From: JAYZQT01 sp964412235
Lineage (GTDB): Bacteria > Pseudomonadota > Alphaproteobacteria > MPNO01 > UBA830
Direction of reading: 5' to 3'
DNA: 16,216 nt
Assembly: GCA_964412235.1 (NCBI GenBank)
Contig: CAYPNT010000067.1
Coordinates: 1-16,216, forward strand
Part shown: positions 1 through 7,108 of the stretch, in pieces
How the letters are laid out: every line of letters begins with the position of its first letter
How positions within the stretch are numbered: the stretch's first letter is position 1
Position numbers and translations under genes: made by a program
Notes under the pieces: generated by a model
Seen by the model: the letters and a program-made list of their open reading frames with translations, nothing else
Database searches by the model: none
Told to the model about the DNA's origin: nothing

Positions 1-279
1 GTCTTTGAGCGTATACGAGAAGAAGAGCGGAATGGGCGCACACCGATATCAGCTATCGATGCCGGATACCAACGAGCCCTTAAAACCATTATTGACGCAA
101 ACATCACAACATTGATTGCGGCAATATTGTTGTTTCAGTTTGGTTCGGGTCCAATTAAAGGCTTCGCTGTCACGTTGGGAATTGGAATTTTAACCTCAAT
201 GTTTACTGCAATAATGGTAACAAGACTTATGGTCGTCAGTTGGCTGCACCGGCGACGGCCTCAGAAATTGCCATTGTAA
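1..279 (+). CDS. secD: Protein translocase subunit SecD, C-terminal fragment
   Basis: The last 92 residues of SecD; the 5' part lies before the window. SecD forms with SecF an inner-membrane complex that uses proton motive force to help pull proteins through SecYEG. Frame 1 is open from base 1 to the TAA at 277-279. It carries the SecD/SecF-family stretch with VFERIREE at the very start, then ANITTLIAA, then FGSGPIKGFAVTLGIGI and the final membrane helix, ending in a basic tail (LHRRRPQ). The stop overlaps the AAGGA ribosome binding site of secF, so the two are translated as one operon. Identity is secure from the motif and from the adjacent secF. Nothing can be said about its N-terminal periplasmic domain or its promoter. 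Confidence 0.95.
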   Translation, partial: VFERIREEERNGRTPISAIDAGYQRALKTIIDANITTLIAAILLFQFGSGPIKGFAVTLGIGILTSMFTAIMVTRLMVVSWLHRRRPQKLPL

Positions 280-288
280 GGATATAAG

Positions 289-1233
289 ATGCGTTTAATC
301 AGTCTTGTCCCAATTGGCACTAAATTAGATTTTATGCGATTTCGAAAGATCGCAGCCATAATCTCCCTTGCCTTATGCGTTGTATCTTTAGGCCTTTTTT
401 TTGGTAAAGGTTTAAATTACGGCATTGATTTTCGTGGTGGCATAATGATGGAAATCAGAACACCAAACGTTGCAGATTTATCAAAACTACGTTCTACATT
501 AGGCAACCTTGGTTTGGGTGAAGTCCAATTACAAGAGTTTGGGCAGCCTACGGACGTTTTAATACGTATTGAACGTCAGCCCGGTGGGGATAAAGCACAG
601 GCAGATGCTGTAAAAAAGGCGAAGGCAGCATTAGGCACGGGGGTTGATTACCGAAGGACTGAATTTGTGGGGCCTAAGGTCGGGGGCGAGCTAATAGAAG
701 CCGGGATAACGGCGGTTTTATGCGCTCTTGCTGCAATGTTGGTATACATCTGGTTCAGGTTCGAATGGCAATTCGGCGTGGGAGCCGTTATTGCATTGAT
801 GCATGATGTCGTTCTAACTATCGGAATTTTTTCGATATTGGGGTTAGAGTTTAATTTATCGACAGTTGCAGCAATCTTGACCATCGCGGGATATTCCATA
901 AACGACACCGTCGTGGTCTATGATCGTGTGCGAGAAAACCTTAGAAAATATAAAACTATGTCGCTTAATGATCTGTTGAACTTATCAATTAACGGTACGT
1001 TATCGCGCACATTATTAACCAGTGTCACTACCTTGATTGCATTATTAACGCTGTATTTTTTTGGCGGGGAGGTGATTAAGGGTTTTGGTTTCGCGATGAT
1101 TTGGGGAGTATTAGTAGGAACCTATTCGTCTATATTTATCGCGGTTCCTTTACTGGTATATATGAACCTTCGGCGAACCGGACTTATTGTTGGTGAAACC
1201 GGAGATGAAACAAATACCGAAATATCTGATTAA
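289..1233 (+). CDS. secF: Protein translocase subunit SecF
   Basis: Complete SecF of 314 residues, the usual length for a stand-alone SecF. It partners SecD in the inner membrane and drives the late steps of Sec-dependent export. Visible parts in order are a first membrane helix (about 21-40), the periplasmic start motif GIDFRGGIMMEI (45-56), a small periplasmic domain to about 130, then five further helices (about 137-296). The conserved AGYSINDTVVVYDRVREN (200-217) lies in the middle of the membrane block, and the TLLTSVTTL stretch follows at 241-249. The ATG at 289 has AAGGA at 278-282, six bases upstream and overlapping the secD stop. A hairpin terminator follows the gene. Nothing odd is seen. 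Confidence 0.97.
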   Translation: MRLISLVPIGTKLDFMRFRKIAAIISLALCVVSLGLFFGKGLNYGIDFRGGIMMEIRTPNVADLSKLRSTLGNLGLGEVQLQEFGQPTDVLIRIERQPGGDKAQADAVKKAKAALGTGVDYRRTEFVGPKVGGELIEAGITAVLCALAAMLVYIWFRFEWQFGVGAVIALMHDVVLTIGIFSILGLEFNLSTVAAILTIAGYSINDTVVVYDRVRENLRKYKTMSLNDLLNLSINGTLSRTLLTSVTTLIALLTLYFFGGEVIKGFGFAMIWGVLVGTYSSIFIAVPLLVYMNLRRTGLIVGETGDETNTEISD

Positions 1234-1266
1234 TCTTGTAGACAAATTCGATACATAACTGAGATT

Positions 1267-1305
1267 AAAAAAAGGGGGAATCAAAGATCCCCCCTTTAAT
1301 TTTTT
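1267..1305. terminator. Bidirectional rho-independent terminator between secF and puuD-like gene
   Basis: Bases 1271-1282 (AAAGGGGGAATC) pair with 1286-1297 (GATCCCCCCTTT), giving a 12-position stem with one A/C mismatch around an AAA loop. Seven A's (1267-1273) precede and partly enter the stem, and a T-rich run (1300-1305) follows. Read on either strand the hairpin is therefore followed by a U-tract. It lies between two converging genes, 34 bases after the secF stop and just before the 3' end of the gene at 1314. Confidence 0.9.
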
Positions 1306-1313
1306 ATTTAGTT

Positions 1314-1925
1314 TTAGAAGATACCATTCTGAGCCGATACCATCGCGTATAACATTGGTATGGATAGCATGGTGTTTGTTCTTGAGAACAACATAGCGGT
1401 ACGTCCCGCTTTAGCCTTTTCATCGGCTTCCACTTGTACAATACCGAGCGCCTTTTTCTGGTTGGGCCAAATTATAAACCAAACATTGAACCACATAATG
1501 GTGCCGAGCCACATTCCAATCCCTATTGCGGTATGGAATGAGGAAGAACCATCCATTAGTCCAATTAAAATTGCTTCACCCAGGTAACCATTCAACCAGG
1601 CTAGTATCAATCCGGTAATGATCGTCGACATTGCGCCCCATCGAAACCAGAATAGTGCTGCGGGTGCAATTACGCCGGTTATCGCTGGTTTTTGTTCGTC
1701 CGGAATATTAGCCATATTTGGGATCTGTACGAAGTTAAAATACCAAAGGATACCAATCCACATCACGCCGCTTAGAACGTGAAGCCAACGGAATAAGAAT
1801 GCCCACCAGTTTTTATCCAGGTCGAGCCCTGTACCGTGCCAAAGTATCATCACAATTACCAACACTACTGCCAACACAATTCCCGATATGACAGTGTTTG
1901 TTAGGTCAGAAAGAATTTTAGCCAT
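1314..1925 (-). CDS. Stand-alone urate hydroxylase (PuuD)-like membrane protein
   Basis: A 203-residue integral membrane protein matching the membrane domain of PuuD (Urate_ox_N, formerly DUF989). Characteristic stretches are FRWLHVLSGVMWIG (45-58) followed by WYFNFVQIP (61-69), SSSFHTAIGIGMWLG (127-141) and WFIIWPNQKKAL (149-160). His49 and His131 lie in membrane segments and are candidate haem ligands. About five hydrophobic helices are visible. Full-length PuuD, which oxidises urate in the inner membrane, carries a cytochrome c domain after this region. Here the protein ends without any CxxCH, so it is membrane domain only. I chose ATG 1925 because GAGG (1935-1938) lies nine bases upstream; the frame extends to a TTG at 1940. 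No purine-degradation genes are nearby, so the urate role is unproven. Confidence 0.75.
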   Translation of the reverse strand: MAKILSDLTNTVISGIVLAVVLVIVMILWHGTGLDLDKNWWAFLFRWLHVLSGVMWIGILWYFNFVQIPNMANIPDEQKPAITGVIAPAALFWFRWGAMSTIITGLILAWLNGYLGEAILIGLMDGSSSFHTAIGIGMWLGTIMWFNVWFIIWPNQKKALGIVQVEADEKAKAGRTAMLFSRTNTMLSIPMLYAMVSAQNGIF

Positions 1926-1984
1926 AGACCAACACCTCAATTTTCATCGTCTTTGATGCAAACCTTAATTAGTTTAACGGAGCG

Positions 1985-2013
1985 ATGCTAACGCTATTGG
2001 TCAGGCGGTTCAA
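1985..2013 (-). promoter_or_regulatory. Possible sigma-70 promoter for the puuD-like gene
   Basis: On the minus strand TTGAAC (2013-2008) is followed after 17 bases by TAGCAT (1990-1985). Each hexamer matches four of six consensus positions. Transcription would start near 1978, about 50 bases before the ATG at 1925. Position and spacing are good, but short matches like this occur by chance. Confidence 0.35.
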
Positions 2014-2180
2014 CTTAATCAAGGGAAATAATCAACGATATCAGTGCAACCCGAGGAATGTATTAAAGGCATATAAAACAAGAGGTTGGCCGTACTTTTT
2101 AAAATTATCAAAAATCTATAAAGGTACCGAATCAAATTAACTTTTAAATAAGTATAAAAATGCTGTCCAATAGTATGGAT

Positions 2181-3440
2181 TTAGTGCTCACGTATAGCTA
2201 TATCCGCTGCCTTAAAACCTGAAACAATGCTTCCTTCGATAGTAGCGGGTAGACCGGTATCGGTAGCATCGCCCGCGAGAAAGAGGTTTTTAAACAGTGT
2301 TTTAGTACCGGGTCGCATTTTTATTTGCGCTGGTGTTTGGGAAAAAGTGGCCCGTCTTTCTTTAATGATCCGCCAGGCCGGCAATCGTTCAGTTGGTTTT
2401 TTCATTATTGGCTGAACTTCGTTCCACAGTAACTTCGCAAGGTTCCAGTTTGGTTCATCCACTAATTTTTCTGCTGCACTTATGGTTAAGGATACGATGT
2501 TTTCACGTACGAATAACCATTGGGTGTTAGCTCCTATTATTCCTAAAAACGGCATTTTTCCAGGCAAGATCGTCGGGGCAGAAAGGCGGAAGTGCGCATT
2601 AATAATTGCGTTTGTTTTCAGCGGTGGATACAGATTCGGTAGTAAGTCATTACAAGAGTCTGGTGGTAGGGCTACGATAACACTGTCCCTTTCGTTGATG
2701 GCAACAGACCCGTTTGTGAAATGGAGAAATTTTACGGCATTATCAGAGAACTCTATTCGGCGAAGCCTATTCTTAAATTGGATATTTGCATTATTGATTG
2801 TTAGAAATTGAAGAGCGGGATCTACCAATGCCGCGCTTAATCCGTATTTAAAAAACCATGGACGACACGCTTTTTCACCACGCATAAATGTTCGTTTAAA
2901 AAAATGCCAAAGGAGTACCGCGGAAGCCTCCTCAGGGCGGGTGTTGAGCACGGCGCGACAGATCGGGTCCCAAAGATTTTCGAAAATAATTTTATTAGTG
3001 TTTAATAAGTCTGCCACCGTGTCTTTATCCGTTGCACGACTTAGTTGAATAAACTGGTATATGTAATCTTTAAATTTTGTTTCAGGGATCCGACGGTTTT
3101 GTGAAAAAACCCAAAATGGTAGGAGCATATTACTCGGTCTGATATCCCAACGTTGGCCTGTTTTGTTCCGGATAAATGGGAATATTGCAGGTGCAATTTC
3201 CGTTATTTTCTCAGATGCTCCGATCCATTTTAAATATTTTAAAGTGGATGTGTTTGTTCCTAATAGGAGGTGGTTGCCGTTATCAATAAGACTATTGAGG
3301 CTGGTATCGAAAAAAGAACGCGCGCGACCCCCAGCACAATCCGTAGCTTCATATACTTTTACGTTGACGTCTGAACGAGCTGCGAACGTTGCAGATGACA
3401 GACCGGAGACACCTGCACCAATTATGTGCACGGTTTTCAT
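2181..3440 (-). CDS. hpnE: Hydroxysqualene dehydroxylase HpnE (squalene-associated FAD-dependent desaturase)
   Basis: A 419-residue FAD-dependent amine-oxidase/desaturase family protein. HpnE reduces hydroxysqualene to squalene in the HpnC-HpnD-HpnE route that feeds hopanoid synthesis at the inner membrane. The N-terminal dinucleotide motif GAGVSGLSSA (8-17) is followed by YEATDCAGGRARSF (30-43) and the HpnE-like IDNGNHLLLG (52-61). The C-terminal FAD motif LFLAGDATDTGLPATIEG spans 386-403, where many HpnE proteins have GDWTDTGLPATIEG. Both cofactor motifs look intact and the length is normal. The start is ATG 3440 with only a weak AAGA upstream. It begins 27 bases after the stop of the degenerate synthase-like gene at 3468-4139, so the two are probably co-transcribed. 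A carotenoid desaturase-like oxidoreductase is the main alternative. Confidence 0.85.
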   Translation of the reverse strand: MKTVHIIGAGVSGLSSATFAARSDVNVKVYEATDCAGGRARSFFDTSLNSLIDNGNHLLLGTNTSTLKYLKWIGASEKITEIAPAIFPFIRNKTGQRWDIRPSNMLLPFWVFSQNRRIPETKFKDYIYQFIQLSRATDKDTVADLLNTNKIIFENLWDPICRAVLNTRPEEASAVLLWHFFKRTFMRGEKACRPWFFKYGLSAALVDPALQFLTINNANIQFKNRLRRIEFSDNAVKFLHFTNGSVAINERDSVIVALPPDSCNDLLPNLYPPLKTNAIINAHFRLSAPTILPGKMPFLGIIGANTQWLFVRENIVSLTISAAEKLVDEPNWNLAKLLWNEVQPIMKKPTERLPAWRIIKERRATFSQTPAQIKMRPGTKTLFKNLFLAGDATDTGLPATIEGSIVSGFKAADIAIREH

Positions 3441-3467
3441 ATTTATCTTAACTCGAATAATTTGCAG

Positions 3468-4139
3468 TCATTTTAATGAACCAGTTATCTCCGATGACAT
3501 AGAACGCAACCCTGACTTATAAGCCAATATTTCCCACCAAGATAAATGTAATACGGATCCTATGGGGTTCTGATTGTACAATTTTTGGATGTACTTTTGG
3601 GTTAACAGTTTATGCCGATATAAATAATTGCAAAAATCTTTATTGTGCTTTCTGTCAATGCGCGAGGGAATTTCTTCAATCATACTAGCTGCGCGACTAA
3701 ATAATTCATTGAAAATCAACGGTTCGGTATTCAATCCTATTTCGCAACGTTTGGTGCCAGCGGTTTCAAGAAAATCTTCGGGCAGTAAATTTTTATATGT
3801 GTCTGCCTGTGTAGCAAGCTGAACCAGAAATCGCGCGATAAAAAGTGTTTCGCAGGTTTTTGTTAGCGCCTTAGTCTCGAAAAGGGTTACCAAAAACAAT
3901 GCAACTGAACCAGCTCCGTACTGAGCTAAAGTATTTAATTCACTATATCTCTCCATTTTCTTGCCGGATTGTACCTTTTGTATGGCCTGTTCTACGCGGT
4001 GAACCAGCCCCAGATGTTCTTTTGATAAACTTGCCTTGTTTCCAGTTTTAAGTGCAATAGTAAAAAGATGGAGTTCGGTCGTAACGCGCTTATCTGAAAA
4101 AGTTTTAGAAGAGGGTAGCATGTCAATAAATAGCGCCAT
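3468..4139 (-). CDS. Degenerate squalene/phytoene synthase-like protein (HpnC/HpnD relative)
   Basis: A 223-residue protein from ATG 4139; the frame stays open to a TTG at 4205, which would overlap the divergent gene. I do not recognise it outright, but its second half follows the order of HpnC/HpnD-type squalene synthases. RYSELNTLAQYGAGSVALF (64-82) lies where these enzymes have an AGSVG-like segment. Then LVQLATQADTYKNLLPED (106-122) stands where QLTNILRDVDEDxxxGRxYLPxD would be, followed by a helical tail. The second DxxxD is reduced to DxxxN, the GRxY is gone, and the N-terminal part bearing the first Asp motif is missing or unrecognisable. Catalysis by the usual mechanism seems unlikely. 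Its position directly before hpnE, where hpnC/hpnD normally sit, supports the relationship. It could be a decaying gene or a repurposed fold; the frame is intact. Confidence 0.6.
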   Translation of the reverse strand: MALFIDMLPSSKTFSDKRVTTELHLFTIALKTGNKASLSKEHLGLVHRVEQAIQKVQSGKKMERYSELNTLAQYGAGSVALFLVTLFETKALTKTCETLFIARFLVQLATQADTYKNLLPEDFLETAGTKRCEIGLNTEPLIFNELFSRAASMIEEIPSRIDRKHNKDFCNYLYRHKLLTQKYIQKLYNQNPIGSVLHLSWWEILAYKSGLRSMSSEITGSLK

Positions 4140-4199
4140 AAATACAGTATACTCATCTCTGTGTCCGACTCGATATCCTCTGCTTATAGTGCGAAGATA

Positions 4200-5027
4200 A
4201 TGCAAGAGATTAACAACATTGAATATTGTGCTTCCCAGGTTCGTAAATATGATTATGAACGATATTTTTCCGCTCTGTTGGGGCCTCGGGACATTAGAAG
4301 AGGCTTATTTGCTCTGTATGCTTTAAATATAGAGCTGGCATCCATTCGGGAAAGGGTAACAGAAGATCTTTTAGGGGAGATGCGACTAGAGTGGTGGCGG
4401 GAAAACATTAGAGATATCTATGCGGGAAATGTGCGTAATCATTCAATTACTGTTGAACTTGCACATGCGATCGAACAGTTTGAGATAGAACTCACGTACT
4501 TTGAACGGCTTATCAGTGGCCGCATTTTCGATATGAACGATGAACCACCAGAAGATCTAAACGCGCTAGAAAATTATGTAACAATGACGTCCGGCGAAGT
4601 TATGGTTTGTTCTTGCCTGATGTCAGGGGCGTCTATCGAAATAGACACAGCCTTATCCATGGGAAGATACTGGGGGCTCACCGGCATTATTAGGTCTATT
4701 CATTTCCACGCGAGTCATGGTCGCGTATATTTGCCGAGGGATTTGATGAGAGAGGCTGGTGTTGGCGCGAGCGACGTAGTCGAAAATTGCTACTCAACCG
4801 CCGTCAATACAGTTGTGAGACAGCTTGTTGAAAGGATAACCAAGTATCAGGAAGAATTACCTATGATAGATAAAAAATTGCGCGCGCCTGTCGCGTACCT
4901 TTCTATTGCTCGGCATTATCTTCGCCGTCTTAAAAGAGCCAAATTCAAAAGAGATGGTCGTAGTCCCGAACTATCTCGATTTATGAAGCAACTTCTTATA
5001 TTAAAAGCGGTCAGCGGGAATCTATAG
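4200..5027 (+). CDS. NDUFAF6-like squalene/phytoene synthase-fold protein (probable complex I assembly factor type)
   Basis: A 275-residue member of the squalene/phytoene synthase fold from ATG 4200. A GTG at 4161 would add 13 residues, but neither start has a good ribosome site. Features match the alphaproteobacterial NDUFAF6-like group: EYCASQVRKYDYERYFSALL (8-27), LFALYALNIELASIRERV (36-53), GEMRLEWWRENI (59-70) and TGIIRSIHFHASHGRVYLP (161-179). True phytoene and squalene synthases have DDxxD-type motifs in the second and fourth of these places. Here they read ELASI and HFHAS, so prenyl-diphosphate chemistry is not expected. Mitochondrial NDUFAF6 assists respiratory complex I assembly; extending this to the bacterial protein is inference. 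Automatic tools may call it phytoene synthase. It is divergent from the gene at 3468-4139 and converges with trmFO, with 5 bases between stops. Confidence 0.8.
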   Translation: MQEINNIEYCASQVRKYDYERYFSALLGPRDIRRGLFALYALNIELASIRERVTEDLLGEMRLEWWRENIRDIYAGNVRNHSITVELAHAIEQFEIELTYFERLISGRIFDMNDEPPEDLNALENYVTMTSGEVMVCSCLMSGASIEIDTALSMGRYWGLTGIIRSIHFHASHGRVYLPRDLMREAGVGASDVVENCYSTAVNTVVRQLVERITKYQEELPMIDKKLRAPVAYLSIARHYLRRLKRAKFKRDGRSPELSRFMKQLLILKAVSGNL

Positions 5028-5032
5028 GATCG

Positions 5033-6382
5033 TTATGAGGGTTCGGCCTGTCCTATTCTTTGCCATTTTTGAAAATCACTCAACGCTCGCTCGGACATTG
5101 CCTTTTTCTTTTTCCGACCTCTCAATTTGTTTTCTATGGGGGGTAATAACCCAAAATTAATATTCATCGGCTGGAAACTCATTGAATTAGCATTAACGGT
5201 GATATGTCGGATTAGGCTGCCTAAAGCTGTAGTGTCTGGTGGGGTGGAAGAGACTTCGCCACCGGCCTGAACCGCTGCAAAACGGCCCGCTAGTAATCCT
5301 ATTGCGGCACTCTCAACATAACCTTCCACACCGGTTATTTGGCCAGCAAACCTGATCCGCGGCATTGCCTTCAAACGCAATTCATGGTCAAGAAGTTTTG
5401 GAGAGTTGATAAAAGTATTCCTGTGAATTCCTCCGAGACGTGCAAACCTCGCACTTTCTAAGCCCGGTATTTGTTTAAAAACACGTATTTGTTCAGCGTG
5501 TTTTAGCTTAGTCTGAAACCCAACAATGTTATAAAGGGTGCCTAAAGAGTTATCTTGACGCAACTGCACGACAGCATGCGCCTTCTCCCCCGTGCGAGGA
5601 TTTGTTAGGCCGACAGGCTTCATCGGCCCGTATCGTAACGTATCCAGCCCACGCGACGCCATAACTTCTATTGGTAGACAACCTTCAAAATATGGTGTGT
5701 CCATTTCCCACTCCTTAAACCTTCCGGTTTCGGCGTGTAAAAGAGTGTCGATGAATTGGACATATTGTTCGCGGTTCATCGGACAATTTATGTAATCTTT
5801 ACCGCTTCCTATCGGCCCTTTTTTATCATACCGGGATTGAAACCATACTGTATTGAAATCTATTGAATCCGTGTAGACAATTGGTGCGATAGCGTCGAAG
5901 AAGGCAAGCGACTGGTCCCCGGTCATCTTTTGTATCACCGTTGAAAAGTTATGGGATGTCAGGGGCCCGGTTGCAACAATTATATTTTGCCATTCAACTG
6001 GCGGCAGTTCGGTAATTTCGTTTCGTTTTATAGTAATAAGACGGTCAGCCTGGAGTAACTTTGTGACACATTTCGAAAAATCTTCTCGGTCTACCGCTAA
6101 GGCACCGCCTGCCGGCACTTTGTTTTCATCAGCGACCCTCAGAATTAAAGAATTAGATCTTCGCATTTCCTCATGCAGCAGACCGACAGCGTTATTGTGC
6201 GGATCATCGGACCGAAAAGAATTAGAACATACCAACTCCGCTAAATGGCTAGTCTGGTGAACTTCAGTTTGTGTATTTGGTCTCATTTCATGTATTACGG
6301 AAGCAATACCGGCACGGGCTAGTTGCCAGGCTGCCTCAGAACCAGCTAGACCCCCTCCAATAATGTTCACTTCTTGGGTCAC
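5033..6382 (-). CDS. trmFO: Methylenetetrahydrofolate-tRNA-(uracil-54-C5)-methyltransferase TrmFO
   Basis: TrmFO uses 5,10-methylene-tetrahydrofolate and FAD to form ribothymidine at tRNA position 54 in the cytoplasm. From GTG 6382 it has 449 residues. The FAD motif IIGGGLAGSEAAWQLA is at residues 7-22. The family's two functional cysteines appear in ELVCSNSFRSDD (Cys52) and YFEGCLPIEVMASRG (Cys235). The folate-type C-terminal half includes HRNTFINSPKLL, ITGVEGYVESAAIG and SFQPMNINFGLLPP, and ends in a lysine/arginine-rich run. I prefer GTG 6382 because its G is the last base of the preceding chaC-like stop (TAGTG) and the protein then begins MTQEVNIIGGG, typical for the family. The alternative GTG 6412 overlaps that gene by 31 bases. 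Expression is probably by translational coupling. Confidence 0.95.
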   Translation of the reverse strand: MTQEVNIIGGGLAGSEAAWQLARAGIASVIHEMRPNTQTEVHQTSHLAELVCSNSFRSDDPHNNAVGLLHEEMRRSNSLILRVADENKVPAGGALAVDREDFSKCVTKLLQADRLITIKRNEITELPPVEWQNIIVATGPLTSHNFSTVIQKMTGDQSLAFFDAIAPIVYTDSIDFNTVWFQSRYDKKGPIGSGKDYINCPMNREQYVQFIDTLLHAETGRFKEWEMDTPYFEGCLPIEVMASRGLDTLRYGPMKPVGLTNPRTGEKAHAVVQLRQDNSLGTLYNIVGFQTKLKHAEQIRVFKQIPGLESARFARLGGIHRNTFINSPKLLDHELRLKAMPRIRFAGQITGVEGYVESAAIGLLAGRFAAVQAGGEVSSTPPDTTALGSLIRHITVNANSMSFQPMNINFGLLPPIENKLRGRKKKKAMSERALSDFQKWQRIGQAEPS

Positions 6383-7074
6383 TATGAGTTTGTCTGGTTG
6401 ACAAGGCTGCACAACTTCTCAAGCATGCGATCTGTAAGTCCTAATGCCTGAAGATGGTGTGTTGTATTAAATAAATATTCGGAACAGCTCCCTAGGTGCC
6501 CAGTACCCCGAGAAATGTTAACTGCAACTTCTTTTAAGGGTTGCCGTCCCACATAATTTTCAGATGATTTATTGGCCACAAAGGTGATTGCTTTCACCCA
6601 GCCCGTGGTCGTTTTTACACTGCCCCATTTGGGGACGTATGTTTGTCCGGTCATTTCTCGCATAAAGACACTCGTGAGTTCTTCTTTTGCATTGTGTCGT
6701 TCAACGCCCAGCAAAATGCCCGTACATGCTCCACCTTTTTCTAATCCGAGCATCATTCCGGGATTTTCTGGAGTGCCCCTGCCTACTTTTGACCAAAAGC
6801 AAAAACTTCGATGATAGCCGTAAAGCGTTCCTAGTTGTTTGTATTGAAAATCAAACGCCGGATTCCAGATAAGCGAACCGTATCCGAATACCCAAATTGG
6901 CCCTTCAGTCGGTGCATTTGCAAGCATTTGATCCCGAATAGAGAGCCTTGTTTCAACGGAGTTTCGCGCGACAATATGCTGTAGGCCAGCTTTAACGATC
7001 ATTTCATCATGGCGTCCGTTAATGAAATCGTCTTTTGATAATTGGTTTTGTGGATTAGCTAATGGTTCTTTCAA
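6382..7074 (-). CDS. ChaC-family gamma-glutamylcyclotransferase (glutathione-specific type)
   Basis: A 230-residue ChaC-like protein. This family cleaves gamma-glutamyl groups, chiefly of glutathione, to 5-oxoproline and Cys-Gly in the cytosol. The substrate-binding loop WVFGYGSLIWNP is at 61-72. YGYHRSFCFWS (85-95) and the glycine-rich stretch around 100-120 follow. The probable catalytic glutamate is Glu140 in VFMREMTGQTY (137-146). The C-terminal part carries GTGHLGSCSEYL, as in bacterial ChaC. The listed start is TTG 7074 with TAGG about seven bases upstream; a later ATG at 7002 would remove 24 residues of little conservation, so the start is uncertain. It begins 34 bases after uvrA and its stop shares one base with the preferred trmFO start, placing it inside a uvrA-chaC-trmFO unit. 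Confidence 0.88.
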   Translation of the reverse strand: MKEPLANPQNQLSKDDFINGRHDEMIVKAGLQHIVARNSVETRLSIRDQMLANAPTEGPIWVFGYGSLIWNPAFDFQYKQLGTLYGYHRSFCFWSKVGRGTPENPGMMLGLEKGGACTGILLGVERHNAKEELTSVFMREMTGQTYVPKWGSVKTTTGWVKAITFVANKSSENYVGRQPLKEVAVNISRGTGHLGSCSEYLFNTTHHLQALGLTDRMLEKLCSLVNQTNS

Positions 7075-7108
7075 AGTAATAACCTAGTAGGATGTTTTGT
7101 GAGATAGT

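Noticed and set aside
1941..2180. Small gene or RNA in the gap between the puuD-like gene and hpnE
   Set aside because: The 240-base gap is AT-rich with no sizeable reading frame and no convincing hairpin; apart from the candidate promoter at 1985-2013 nothing is supportable.
2482..2811. 109-codon open frame on the + strand inside hpnE
   Set aside because: It lies wholly opposite a well-supported gene, has no recognisable family motif and no ribosome site; treated as a shadow frame. The same applies to the other frames antisense to uvrA, gyrA and trmFO.
4161..4205. Head-to-head overlap of the two synthase-fold genes
   Set aside because: The overlap depends on TTG 4205 and GTG 4161, neither with a ribosome site; ATG starts at 4139 and 4200 remove it and fit the family better.
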